DNA of 64,000 nucleotides from Streptomyces atroolivaceus. Its GTDB lineage: Bacteria > Actinomycetota > Actinomycetes > Streptomycetales > Streptomycetaceae. The DNA lies in contig NZ_JNXG01000002.1 of NCBI RefSeq assembly GCF_000717025.1, positions 682,001 through 746,000 on the forward strand. Reading direction: 5' to 3'. The notes below the pieces were generated by a model. It was not told the DNA's origin, did not search any database, and saw only the letters and a list, made by a program, of their open reading frames with translations. The position numbers and the translations under genes are program-made. Of the stretch, positions 20,154 through 28,665 are shown in pieces. Numbering within the stretch: position 1 is the stretch's first letter; the number at the start of each line of letters is the position of its first letter.

Positions 20154-21365
20154 TCAGGGCTGGCTGTACCCGTCCAGGAAGTTCCCGATCCGTGTCACCG
20201 CGTCGGTGAGATCCTTGGCGGGCGGCAGCGTCACCACCCGGAAGTGATCGGGTTCCGGCCAGTTGAAGCCCGTGCCCTGCACCACCATGATCTTCTCGGC
20301 CCGCAGCAGGTCGAGCACCATCTGCCGGTCGTCCTTGATCTTGAACACCTTGGGATCGAGCTTCGGGAAGAGGTACAGGGCCCCCTTCGGCTTCACGCAG
20401 GTCACGCCGGGAATCTGCGTCAGCAGGTCGTACGCGACGTCCCGCTGCTCCAGGATCCGCCCGCCCGGCAGCACCAGCTCGTTGATCGACTGCCGTCCTC
20501 CGAGCGCCGTGGCCACCGCGTGCTGCGCGGGCATGTTGGCACACAGGCGCATGTTGGCCAGGACGGTGAGACCCTCGATGTACGAGGACGCGTGCGCCTT
20601 CGGACCGCAGACGGCCATCCAGCCCGAGCGGTATCCCGCGATCCGGTAGTTCTTGGACAGCCCGTTGAAGGTGAGCACCATCAGATCCGGCGCGATGGCG
20701 GCGGTCGGGGTGTGCGTCGCGCCGTCGTAGAGGATCCGGTCGTAGATCTCGTCGGAGCAGACGACCAGGTTGTGGCGCCGGGCGATCTCCGTCAGCCCGC
20801 GCAGCATCTCGTCGTCGTAGACCGCCCCGGTCGGGTTGTTCGGGTTGATGATCACGAGCGCCTTGGTGCGGTCGGTGATCTTCCGCTCGATGTCGGCGAG
20901 GTCAGGCATCCAGTCGGCCTGCTCGTCGCACCTGTAGTGGACGGCCGTACCGCCGGCCAGCGAGACCGAGGCCGTCCACAGCGGGTAGTCCGGAGCGGGC
21001 ACGAGGACCTCGTCGCCGTCGTCGAGCAGCGCCTGCATCGACATCTGGATCAGCTCGGAGACGCCGTTACCGAGGTAGACGTCCTCGACGTCGAGGTCGA
21101 TCCCCTTGGTCTGGTAGTGCTGCATCACCGCACGGCGCGCGGACAGCAGGCCCTTCGCGTCGCCGTAGCCGTGCGCGCCCGACAGGTTGCGCAGGATGTC
21201 TTCGAGAATCTCCGGCGGGCACTCGAACCCGAACGCCGCGGGGTTGCCCGTGTTGAGCTTGAGGATGCGATGACCAGCGGCTTCGAGCCGCATCGCTTCC
21301 TCGAGCACGGGGCCGCGGATTTCGTAACAGACGCCGGAGAGCTTCGTGGACTGGATGACCTGCAT
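20154..21365 (-). CDS. PLP-dependent aminotransferase, AlaA type
   Basis: A 403-aa class I/II aminotransferase. K238 in FNGLSKNYRIAGYRSGW forms the Schiff base; NPNNPTGAVY (about 174-183) and SDEIYDRILYDG (about 204-215) supply cofactor contacts, and the C-terminal arginine motif is PDHFRVVTLPP. The SKNYR form is characteristic of the AlaA (YfbQ) group, glutamate-pyruvate aminotransferases that make alanine. ATG 21363-21365 (MQVIQSTKLSGVCYEIRGP) is the family start; the frame remains open upstream by chance. Confidence 0.93.
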   Translation of the reverse strand: MQVIQSTKLSGVCYEIRGPVLEEAMRLEAAGHRILKLNTGNPAAFGFECPPEILEDILRNLSGAHGYGDAKGLLSARRAVMQHYQTKGIDLDVEDVYLGNGVSELIQMSMQALLDDGDEVLVPAPDYPLWTASVSLAGGTAVHYRCDEQADWMPDLADIERKITDRTKALVIINPNNPTGAVYDDEMLRGLTEIARRHNLVVCSDEIYDRILYDGATHTPTAAIAPDLMVLTFNGLSKNYRIAGYRSGWMAVCGPKAHASSYIEGLTVLANMRLCANMPAQHAVATALGGRQSINELVLPGGRILEQRDVAYDLLTQIPGVTCVKPKGALYLFPKLDPKVFKIKDDRQMVLDLLRAEKIMVVQGTGFNWPEPDHFRVVTLPPAKDLTDAVTRIGNFLDGYSQP

Positions 21366-21682
21366 GTCTGCGAGCTTACGACCGCGTTTCGCGGGGTGCG
21401 CCCAGTTCGCGCACCGGTTGCTCCCTCCGGGGCCGCGCGACCGTGCGCCGGGTCTTCCATCGGCATGCCGCCCCGGCCGTGAACCGTGGGAACGGCCGGT
21501 CGGGGCGGCGCCGCGGCTTGGAAAGCGGGCGTGAGGCGCCGGACCGGGTGAGATGCGCCACGCGGGGGCGCGTAACCGGCCGGACACGCCCCCGCCGGAG
21601 CCCGTCACGCCCTGCCCGCGTGCGCTCGCGCCGGGGCGCCGACGGGGAGCGGGCCCCGGGTCAGCCGGGAGCGGGTCCTGGG
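21366..21682. other. Intergenic region with hairpin (no gene)
   Basis: 317 bases between the aminotransferase start and the acetyltransferase stop, both on the minus strand. It holds a large hairpin, GCCGCCCCGGCCGT (21467-21480) against 21492-21509 with a 4-base bulge, which could terminate the upstream acetyltransferase transcript. I find no supported coding frame or RNA gene. Confidence 0.5.
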
Positions 21683-22495
21683 TCAGCCGGGCAGAACGGC
21701 CCCCTCGGGAGGGTGTACGCCGAAGTCATCGGCCAGCACGCGCAGCACCTCGGCGGAGTCGCTCAGCTCCCGCTCCTCGACCGTGCCGTCGTCGGCGGTC
21801 TCCACGAGCGTCCGCCCGGACAGCGACCGGTGCAGGCCCGGCAGGGTGCGCTGGGCGTACACCGCCTGCCGGAAGGGCGAACGCGGGTGCGTCGCGACGT
21901 ACCAGTTGATGACCTCGTAGTCCGGGGACTCGAACGGCTCCAGGGTGAATTCGTACTGCGGCTCCCAGTAACCGCCCTTGTCCGTCTGCAGTTCCCACAT
22001 CTCCAGCGGACCGTCGTGCGGGGCGTGCACGAGCCGGTGGCGGCGCGGGGTGTCGAGCAGCTCGGCGTCCGCCACCAGCGGGATCGGTTCCATCAGCGCG
22101 CCGTGCGCGCCGAAGCCGACGTCCGCCAGCCAGGGCGTGGAGTCCCCCTCGACGTCCACCTGCAGCAGCATGTGGGTGCGGGGCCGGATGTCACCGGGCG
22201 CGGCTCCCAGCACCACCCGCGCGGTCAGCAGCGTCACCCGGAATCCGAGCTGGGTCAGGGCTGCGGCGAGGAGGGTGTTGTGCTCGTAGCAGTACCCGCC
22301 ACGCTCGCTGCGGACCAGCTTGCGCTCCAGGTCCGGGAGCGCGAGGGACGGGGCGGTGCCGAGGACGGGTTCCAGATTCTCGAACGGGATGCCCAGCGTG
22401 TGGGCGCGGTGCACTGACCGCAGCACCTCCACGGTGGGGCGGCGCTCCCCGGACCAGCCGATGCGGGCGAAGTAGGCGTCGAGGTCGAGTGTCAT
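21683..22495 (-). CDS. nat: Arylamine N-acetyltransferase
   Basis: A 270-aa acetyl-CoA-dependent enzyme that acetylates arylamines and hydrazines; in actinomycetes relatives also act in ansamycin closure or lipid metabolism. The catalytic triad is complete: C69 in RGGYCYEHN, H108 in RPRTHMLL and D125 in WLADVGFG. Length and the opening LDLDAYFARIGWSG are canonical. No antibiotic cluster surrounds it, so a general detoxification role is more likely than amide synthase activity. Confidence 0.94.
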   Translation of the reverse strand: MTLDLDAYFARIGWSGERRPTVEVLRSVHRAHTLGIPFENLEPVLGTAPSLALPDLERKLVRSERGGYCYEHNTLLAAALTQLGFRVTLLTARVVLGAAPGDIRPRTHMLLQVDVEGDSTPWLADVGFGAHGALMEPIPLVADAELLDTPRRHRLVHAPHDGPLEMWELQTDKGGYWEPQYEFTLEPFESPDYEVINWYVATHPRSPFRQAVYAQRTLPGLHRSLSGRTLVETADDGTVEERELSDSAEVLRVLADDFGVHPPEGAVLPG

Positions 22496-22703
22496 ACCCC
22501 GACACTACGCAGACGCCTCAGGGGTTTCTCACATGCCCTGACGGTGCAGGAGACAAGGGGAACGCGGCCCGCGTGCGTCGAGTCGCGGCGTGCGCGCCGG
22601 GCTCCAGGGCCCCGATCTCGGCGTGCGCGACGGGCTCCATGGCCCCGATCTCGGCGTGCGCCGCCGTGCGTGCACACCGTCCACGCCGTCGGCCGGTGCG
22701 TCG

Positions 22704-23552
22704 TCACCGCGCCGGGGCGGTCCGTGCCGCGCCCGCTGCCGCGATGCCGTCGAGCAGTACGCCGAGACCGGTCGTGAACGTCCGCCTGGCCTCCCGCTCC
22801 AGATACGGGACGTGCTCCCCGGCGTCCGTGTCTGCGTCCGTGTCCGTGTCCGTGCCCTGGTCCTGGTACGGCTCGGGGGAGCTCTCGCTCTCCAGGCGGC
22901 TCACATGCGGGAAGCGGTCTTCGAAGTCGGGGGCCACCTCGGCGAGCAGCCCGGCGCGGTCCGTCCACCACTCCTCGTCCGACAGGCCGGTCGCCGCCGC
23001 GGCGCGACGCGCGTCGGCGACCGTCTGCGCGGCCCCGCGCACGAAGTGGAACAGGGTGCCGGTCAGCCGGCGCACGACGCGCGGGTCCAGCCCGGTCCCG
23101 TACAGCAGGCGTACGAGGGTGTCGAGGGCGGCGTACTCGTGGGGGCCCAGGACCGGCCGGGCCTGAGAGATCTGGAGGACCCACGGGTGGCGGACGTAGA
23201 AGTCCAGGGCCGACCCCGCCCAGGTGGTGAGGTCCTCCCGCCAGTCCCCGCTCCCCGCCGGGTCCGGCAGCTCGGCGTGCACCGCGTCGTACATCACGTC
23301 CAGCAGCTCGCTCTTGCCGGGGACGTAGGTGTAGAGCGCCATCGCCGTCCGGCCCAGCCGCTCGCCCACCGCGCGCATCGACAGCGCGGCCATGCCCTGC
23401 GTGTCGGCGATCGCGACGGCTGCGGCCACGATCGCGTCGACACTCAGGGCGGGCCGGGGGCCCGGACCGCCCTGGGAGGGCGGGTCGCCCTCCGTGCGCC
23501 ACAGCAGATCCATGGAGCGGCGGGCGTCGCCCTGCCCGGCAAAAACCACCAC
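22704..23552 (-). CDS. TetR family regulator (TetR_C type) with Asp/Thr repeat
   Basis: A 282-aa regulator. The helix-turn-helix is at about 38-85 (VDAIVAAAVAIADTQGMAAL then RAVGERLGRTAMALYTYVPG). The C-terminal ligand-binding domain resembles that of TetR/TetR_C proteins (DLTTWAGSALDFYVRHPWVL). GTG 23550-23552 has a GGAG six bases upstream. An unusual acidic run, DTDTDADTDAG (about residues 235-245), sits in a loop of the C-terminal domain. It diverges from the siderophore-interacting protein gene, and two matching TTACGGCRTAA sites lie in the shared region, so autoregulation and control of the neighbour are expected. Confidence 0.92.
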   Translation of the reverse strand: MVVFAGQGDARRSMDLLWRTEGDPPSQGGPGPRPALSVDAIVAAAVAIADTQGMAALSMRAVGERLGRTAMALYTYVPGKSELLDVMYDAVHAELPDPAGSGDWREDLTTWAGSALDFYVRHPWVLQISQARPVLGPHEYAALDTLVRLLYGTGLDPRVVRRLTGTLFHFVRGAAQTVADARRAAAATGLSDEEWWTDRAGLLAEVAPDFEDRFPHVSRLESESSPEPYQDQGTDTDTDADTDAGEHVPYLEREARRTFTTGLGVLLDGIAAAGAARTAPAR

Positions 23553-23562
23553 TTGCGACTCC

Positions 23563-23573
23563 TTACGGCATAA
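23563..23573. promoter_or_regulatory. Putative TetR operator 1
   Basis: TTACGGCATAA: 5-bp arms around a central base with one mismatch, 11 bases from the TetR start. It is embedded in CTCCTTACGGCATAAAG, repeated nearly exactly at operator 2, with 34 bases centre to centre. Confidence 0.7.
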
Positions 23574-23596
23574 AGTAATGTCTTCGAGGTAACTCC

Positions 23597-23607
23597 TTAC
23601 GGCGTAA
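23597..23607. promoter_or_regulatory. Putative TetR operator 2
   Basis: TTACGGCGTAA is a perfect TTACG-N-CGTAA palindrome 26 bases before the siderophore-interacting protein start. Confidence 0.72.
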
Positions 23608-23632
23608 AGATATCAGGAGTGGGGGTCGTCCC

Positions 23633-24469
23633 ATGAGTCAGGCGCTGCCTGTTTCGTATGTGCGGGTCACGGGTGTGGAGCGCCCTACACCCCGCACGGC
23701 GCGTGTCACCTTCACCGGAGAGGCGCTGCCCGAGCTGATGGAGGACCGGCCGGACCAGCAGATGAAGCTCTGCTTCCCGCGGTCGGGGCAGCGCGTTCCC
23801 CGCCTCCCCGAACAGGACGCCGACGACACGTACGGCATGCGGTGGTACGAGGCGTATCTCGCTATTCCGGAGGCGGAGCGTCCCTGGATGCGGGGGTTCA
23901 CCGTGCGTGCCTACGACCGCGCACGGAACGCGATGACCGTGGACTTCGTGCTGCACGGCGACACGGGCCCCGCGGCACGCTGGGGGAGGGCGGCCCGGAC
24001 CGGCGACGTGCTCGGCATGGTCGGCCCCTCCTCGGCGTACGCCAGACCGCTGCCCGCCTCCGAGTGGCTGCTGCTCGCAGGCGACGAGGCGGCCCTGCCC
24101 GCCGTGGCGACCCTGCTCGCCGACCTGCCGGCCGGGATGCGGGCGTATGTGTACGGCGAAGTCGCCGACGCCGATGAGGAGCAGGAGTTCGCGTCCGCCG
24201 CGGACCTGACCGTGCACTGGGTGCATCGTGACCAAGGCGGCTCACTGGTGGACGCTGTCCGCGCCGCGGCGCTCCCGGGGGACGGGGCCGGTGCGGCCTG
24301 GCTCGCCGGGGAGGCCGGGGCGATACGGGCGCTGCGCCGCCATCTCGTCGAGGACCGGCGACTCCCCAAGGAGGCCGTCGAGTTCAGCGGCTACTGGCGG
24401 CGCAGCCTCACCCAGGACGACGCCCCGACCGAGGAGGACCTCGCCTGGGCGGCGGAGCAGGCGGGGTAG
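23633..24469 (+). CDS. Siderophore-interacting protein (FAD-dependent ferric-siderophore reductase)
   Basis: A 278-aa flavoprotein. The N-terminal FAD-binding domain (about 8-125) includes the RxYT/S-like MRGFTVRAYD and DFVLHGDTGPAARWG. The C-terminal NAD(P)H-binding SIP domain (about 130-275) includes EWLLLAGDEAALPAVATLL and the end motif EFSGYWRRSLTQDD. It should reduce Fe(III)-siderophores in the cytoplasm to release iron. No iron-box-like DmdR/Fur site is seen; the two TetR operators suggest ligand-responsive rather than iron-responsive control. Confidence 0.93.
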   Translation: MSQALPVSYVRVTGVERPTPRTARVTFTGEALPELMEDRPDQQMKLCFPRSGQRVPRLPEQDADDTYGMRWYEAYLAIPEAERPWMRGFTVRAYDRARNAMTVDFVLHGDTGPAARWGRAARTGDVLGMVGPSSAYARPLPASEWLLLAGDEAALPAVATLLADLPAGMRAYVYGEVADADEEQEFASAADLTVHWVHRDQGGSLVDAVRAAALPGDGAGAAWLAGEAGAIRALRRHLVEDRRLPKEAVEFSGYWRRSLTQDDAPTEEDLAWAAEQAG

Positions 24470-24500
24470 GGGACCTCGGCCCTCGGCCTCTCGCCGGGCG

Positions 24501-26126
24501 TTATCGGTGTCGGGCGGCGCCTGTGCTCCGCACGGAGCGGCCGGCCAGGGTCGACGTCCGCCTGCCGTCCTCGATGACGAATCGGCCGTCGATCAGGACG
24601 TGCGGGATGCCCACCGGGAGGGTGCGCGGCTCGTCGAAGGTCGAGCCGGCAGCGACGGTGGCCGGGTCGAAGAGGACCAGGTCCGCGCGGTAGCCCTCGC
24701 GGACGTACCCGCGGTCCGGCAGGCGCAGGCGGGCGGCGGGGCGGGACGTGAGGTGGGCGACGCATTCCTCCAGCGTGAGGATGCCCAGCTCCCTCACGTA
24801 CCGGCCGAGGTACTGGGGGAACGTGCCGTATGCGCGAGGGTGCGGCTTGTCGCCCTGGAGAATGCCGTCGCTGCCGCCGGTGTGCACCCGGTGGCGCATG
24901 ATCTGCTGGACGTTCTCCTCATGGCCGACGTGCTGGAGGATCGTCGTACCCAGCCGGTCCTCGACGAGTAGTCGGCGGGCCGTCACCCAGGGCTCCTCGC
25001 CGCGCATCCGGGCGGACTCGGCCACCGTACGGCCGACGTAGCCGGACAGTTCGGGTGAGCCGACGCCGGAGATCTCGATCGTGTCCCACTCGATGGGCAC
25101 GCCGTGGCAGCCGTCGGATCCGAGGACCTCCATGTGGTGGCGGATCCGTTCGGCCGTCGCCTCGTCCGCGAGCCGGGTCAGGATCGACTCGGGCCCGCCC
25201 TCGCTGGACCAACTGGGCAGCATGGCCACGAGGGTCGTGCAGCCGGGGGTGTACGGATAGGTGTCCAGGGAGATGTCCGCTCCTGTCGCGAGCGCGTCGT
25301 CCAGGAGGGAGAGGAGCTCGGGGGCCTTGCCCTTGTTCACGCCGAAATTCATGGTGGCGTGTGCCAGGTGAAGGGCGCAGCCCGCGTCGCGGGTGAGCTG
25401 CACCATCTCCTCGTACGCGGCGAGGGCTCCCGCGCCGTACGAGCGGTGGTGCGGGCAGTAGTAACCGTCGTGCGCCGCCACGACCCGGCACAGCTCGGTG
25501 AGTTCGGCGTCCTTCGCGTACATCCCGGGGGTGTAGGTGAGGCCCGAGGACATGCCGACCGCACCCTCGGCCATGCCCTGGGCGACCAGCTCCTTCATGC
25601 GGTCCAGCTCGGCGTCGGTGGCGGGGCGGTCGTCCCAGCCGACGGCGAGCATCCGGACCGTTCCCTGCGGGATGAGGTAGGCGGCGTTGACGGCGATGCC
25701 CTGGCCGCCGAAGTTGCGGTCGAGGCGGTCCAGGTAGCCGCCGACGGTGCGCCAGTCGAAGTCGATGTCGCTGCCGTCACCGTTCCAGCCGGCGATGGAG
25801 CGGCGCACCTCGGCGAGGGTGCGGTCGTCGGCGGGGGCGTACGAAAGGCCGTCCTGGCCGAGGACTTCCAGGGTGACGCCCTGGGCGGCCTTGGCGCTGT
25901 GGTCGGGGTCGCGCAGCAGAGCGAGGTCGCTGTGCGCGTGCATGTCTGTGAAGCCCGGCGAGAGCGCGAGGCCGTCCGCGTCCAGGGTGCGGGCGGCGGT
26001 GGGGCGGGGGCCGTCGCCCTCGGCGCGGATCTCGGTGATCCGGCCGTCTGTGATGCCCACGTCGGCGCGGTAGGAGGGGGCGCCGGTGCCGTCGACGACG
26101 CGGGCGTCGCGGATGACCAGGTCCAT
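24501..26126 (-). CDS. N-acyl-D-amino-acid deacylase (amidohydrolase)
   Basis: A 541-aa amidohydrolase-superfamily enzyme. The metal motif HAH is H63/H65 in SPGFTDMHAHSD, with further ligands in CPHHRSYGAG and LHLAHATMN and a C-terminal Asp motif near HTGGSDGILQ. The GMSSGLTYTPGMYA segment is typical of D-aminoacylase and dihydroorotase-like deacylases. It would release D-amino acids from N-acyl-D-amino acids. It follows the D-serine/threonine dehydratase gene on the same strand (about 40 bases), so the two form an operon whose products act in sequence. Confidence 0.9.
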   Translation of the reverse strand: MDLVIRDARVVDGTGAPSYRADVGITDGRITEIRAEGDGPRPTAARTLDADGLALSPGFTDMHAHSDLALLRDPDHSAKAAQGVTLEVLGQDGLSYAPADDRTLAEVRRSIAGWNGDGSDIDFDWRTVGGYLDRLDRNFGGQGIAVNAAYLIPQGTVRMLAVGWDDRPATDAELDRMKELVAQGMAEGAVGMSSGLTYTPGMYAKDAELTELCRVVAAHDGYYCPHHRSYGAGALAAYEEMVQLTRDAGCALHLAHATMNFGVNKGKAPELLSLLDDALATGADISLDTYPYTPGCTTLVAMLPSWSSEGGPESILTRLADEATAERIRHHMEVLGSDGCHGVPIEWDTIEISGVGSPELSGYVGRTVAESARMRGEEPWVTARRLLVEDRLGTTILQHVGHEENVQQIMRHRVHTGGSDGILQGDKPHPRAYGTFPQYLGRYVRELGILTLEECVAHLTSRPAARLRLPDRGYVREGYRADLVLFDPATVAAGSTFDEPRTLPVGIPHVLIDGRFVIEDGRRTSTLAGRSVRSTGAARHR

Positions 26127-26166
26127 GGGGGTCGCCTTTCGGGGTGGGGGAGCGGTTCCGCCGGGA

Positions 26167-27468
26167 TCAGAAGAAGGTGCGGATGTAGTCGGTGACGGTG
26201 CCGTCCGCCTCCACCAGCGGGATCAGCTGCCACTTGTCGAAGGAGGTGCAGGGATGCGAGAGGCCCATACCGATCCAGTCGCCCACCTCCAGCTCGGCGC
26301 CCGCCTCGGTGCGGACCCAGCCGTGCTGGTCGGACAGCCCGCTGACAGTGATGCCGGTGGCCGGACGCAGAGAGCCGTCGCGGCCGGAGCGGACGGCCTG
26401 CGCCTCGGGGAGGTCCAGGTCGTAGGCGGCGTCGCGCTTGCCGGCGTTGACGAAGGCCTGCTCGGGGGTGGGGCGGGAGACGACCTGGGCCCAGAGGCGG
26501 AAGGCGGGCTGGAGCGCGCCCTCTTCGGGGATGCGGTTGAAGGGGGTGAGGTGGCGGTAGTGGCCGTCGTCGTGGCTGACGTACGCGCCGGAGCGCAGTA
26601 GCTTGAGCACGGGCCGGCTCAGCGCGGGGATCTCGGCGAAGACGTCCGCGACCGCGTCGAACCACGCGCTCCCGCCCGCGCTGATCAGGATCTCCTCGTC
26701 GTCGGCCATCGCGGTGAAGCGGCCGGCCGCGTCGAAGTCGGCGGCCAGAGTGACGAGTCGGCGCAGCCACTCCCGTACCCGCTCGGGGGAGGCGTCCGGC
26801 ACCTCGCCCTCGTAACCCGCGACGCCCACCAGGCGCAGGGTGGACACGGCGGCCACCGCGTCGGCGACCGCCGCGCAGTCGGCCTCCGTGCGGGCGCCGG
26901 TGCGGGCGGCCCGGCCGGCTCCCAGCTCCACCACGACGTCGACGGGGCGGACGGCACCCGCGGCGCGCAGGGCCTCGTCCATCAGCTCGACACCGCGCAC
27001 GGAGTCCACGTAACAGGCGAACGTGAAGTCCGGGTCGGCGTCCAGCTCGCCGGCCAGCCAGCGCAGCGCGACCGAGTCGACGAGTTCGTTGGCCAGGAAG
27101 ATCCGCCGGATGCCGTAGGCGCGGTACACCCGGGCCTGGTGGGGGACGGCGGCGGTGATGCCCCAGGCGCCGTACTCCAGCTGGCGGGCGAAGAGCTGCG
27201 GGGACATGGACGTCTTGCCGTGCGGCGCGAAGGCCAGGCCGTGCCGCTCGGCGTACGTCTCCAGCAGGGCGAGGTTGGCCTCGACCGACTCGGCGGACAG
27301 GGCCAGCACGGGCGTGGTGAAGCCGCCGGTGAAGAGGTTGCGGCGCTCGGCCGCCAGGGCGCCGACGGTCAGCCCCTCCGCGTCGGGCGGCAGCGCCTTG
27401 AAGCGGTGGTCGACCACTTCACCGGAGAGGGCCGTCACGGACTGTTCGGCGGACTGCTGGGCGGCCAA
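26167..27468 (-). CDS. D-serine/D-threonine dehydratase-like PLP enzyme (fold type III)
   Basis: A 433-aa enzyme of the alanine-racemase-like D-threonine aldolase / D-serine dehydratase family, usually annotated amino acid deaminase. The PLP lysine is K85 in FAPHGKTSMSP. The metal-binding HxC-type motif appears near the C-terminus as GLSHPCTSFDKW, together with SDQHGW. The reaction is expected to be D-Ser or D-Thr to 2-oxo acid plus ammonia via an enamine. I start at TTG 27466-27468 because GAGGAGG lies six bases upstream; the frame is open to 27522. It diverges from the kinase-IclR operon, with a likely operator at 27492-27510. Confidence 0.86.
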   Translation of the reverse strand: MAAQQSAEQSVTALSGEVVDHRFKALPPDAEGLTVGALAAERRNLFTGGFTTPVLALSAESVEANLALLETYAERHGLAFAPHGKTSMSPQLFARQLEYGAWGITAAVPHQARVYRAYGIRRIFLANELVDSVALRWLAGELDADPDFTFACYVDSVRGVELMDEALRAAGAVRPVDVVVELGAGRAARTGARTEADCAAVADAVAAVSTLRLVGVAGYEGEVPDASPERVREWLRRLVTLAADFDAAGRFTAMADDEEILISAGGSAWFDAVADVFAEIPALSRPVLKLLRSGAYVSHDDGHYRHLTPFNRIPEEGALQPAFRLWAQVVSRPTPEQAFVNAGKRDAAYDLDLPEAQAVRSGRDGSLRPATGITVSGLSDQHGWVRTEAGAELEVGDWIGMGLSHPCTSFDKWQLIPLVEADGTVTDYIRTFF

Positions 27469-27491
27469 GGGATCCTCCTCGGGAACGTGAT

Positions 27492-27510
27492 CGTTGCATT
27501 CTCCGCAACG
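27492..27510. promoter_or_regulatory. Putative IclR operator
   Basis: CGTTGC-N7-GCAACG is a perfect 6-bp-arm inverted repeat in the divergent promoter region, 23 bases before the dehydratase start. The IclR-type regulator encoded in the facing operon is the natural candidate ligand. Confidence 0.62.
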
Positions 27511-27514
27511 GCCA

Positions 27515-27544
27515 TTGCGCATATCGCTTAACGCTGTCTAACAT
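27515..27544 (+). promoter_or_regulatory. Predicted vegetative promoter of kinase-iclR operon
   Basis: TTGCGC (27515-27520), an 18-base spacer and TAACAT (27539-27544) resemble a sigma-HrdB promoter about 60 bases before the kinase start and directly beside the putative IclR operator. Confidence 0.5.
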
Positions 27545-27606
27545 CCGAGCCGATGCCGGGTCAATGGTGAGCACCGGCGCCCACGGCCGACCATGAGGAG
27601 CCCAGA

Positions 27607-28665
27607 GTGTCCGGACACGCAGCCAGGACAGCCACCGCGGACGTCGTCTGCCTCGGTGAGTCCATGGTGACGTTCCTGCCCTCGCAGCCGGGCCGCCTCG
27701 CCGACGTCCCCTCCTTCGGCCGGGGCATCGGCGGCGCCGAGTCCAACGTCGCCTGTGCGCTCGCAGCCGGGGGCCACCGGGCAAAATGGGTCGGCCGGGT
27801 CGGGGCCGACGGCTTCGGTGACCACCTCGTCGACACGATCGCCGACTACGGCGTCGACACCTCCGCGGTACGCCGTGACGCCGGACGCCCCACCGGTGTC
27901 TACTTCCGCACGGCGGCGGACCGGGCCACCGACACCCACGAGGTGGCGTACTACCGGGCAGGGTCCGCGGCCTCCGCGATGTCGCCGAGCAACGTCCCGT
28001 ACGAGGACCTCTTCGCCACGCGCATCCTCCATCTGTCCGGCATCACCGCCGCACTCTCCGCCGACTGCCTGGCGCTCCTCCACGACCTCACCGCCCCCCG
28101 CGACGGCCGCCCGCTGATCTCCTTCGACGTCAACCACCGCCCCGGCCTGTGGCGCGACGGCGAGGCGGGTCCGGAGGTCCTGCTCGCCCTCGCCCGCCGC
28201 TGCGACCTCGTCTTCGTCGGCGAGGACGAGGCGGAAGAGGCCTGGGGCGTCCACGGCACCGAAGCGATCCGTGCGGTCCTCCCGGAGCCGGACGTCCTCG
28301 TCGTCAAGCGGGGCGCGGAGGGCGTCACGGTCTACGCGAGGACGGGCAGCGGCGCGGCGGACGACACCGTCACCACCGTGCCCTCCCTGCGCGTCGACGT
28401 CGTCGCCGCCGTCGGCGCGGGAGACGCGTTCGCCGCCGGGTTCCTCTCCGCCACCCTGCGCGACCTGCCCGTACGCGACCGGGCCCGGCACGGCCACCTC
28501 ATGGCCGCCGCCGTCCTCACCGTCCCCGGCGACCTCACCGGCCCCCCGCCCCGCGCGTACGCCGACCGGCTCGCCGCCCTGGACGACGAGGCCTGGGGCA
28601 CACTTCGTCTCGGCCCCGGCTGGACAGCCGCCCCCGGGGCGAACGAGGAGGTACGAGTCACATGA
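27607..28665 (+). CDS. PfkB family carbohydrate kinase (2-keto-3-deoxygluconate kinase-like)
   Basis: A 352-aa ribokinase-fold kinase. The N-terminal GGAESNVACALAAGG and the C-terminal anion-hole motif AAVGAGDAFAAGF (catalytic Asp near 272) are the two PfkB signatures, and the opening VCLGESMVTFLPSQPGRLAD resembles KdgK. GTG 27607 has GAGGAG upstream. Its stop overlaps the ATG of the iclR gene. A sugar-acid kinase is the odd member of an otherwise D-amino-acid cluster; either it phosphorylates a pathway product or the cluster handles a mixed substrate. Confidence 0.9.
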   Translation: MSGHAARTATADVVCLGESMVTFLPSQPGRLADVPSFGRGIGGAESNVACALAAGGHRAKWVGRVGADGFGDHLVDTIADYGVDTSAVRRDAGRPTGVYFRTAADRATDTHEVAYYRAGSAASAMSPSNVPYEDLFATRILHLSGITAALSADCLALLHDLTAPRDGRPLISFDVNHRPGLWRDGEAGPEVLLALARRCDLVFVGEDEAEEAWGVHGTEAIRAVLPEPDVLVVKRGAEGVTVYARTGSGAADDTVTTVPSLRVDVVAAVGAGDAFAAGFLSATLRDLPVRDRARHGHLMAAAVLTVPGDLTGPPPRAYADRLAALDDEAWGTLRLGPGWTAAPGANEEVRVT

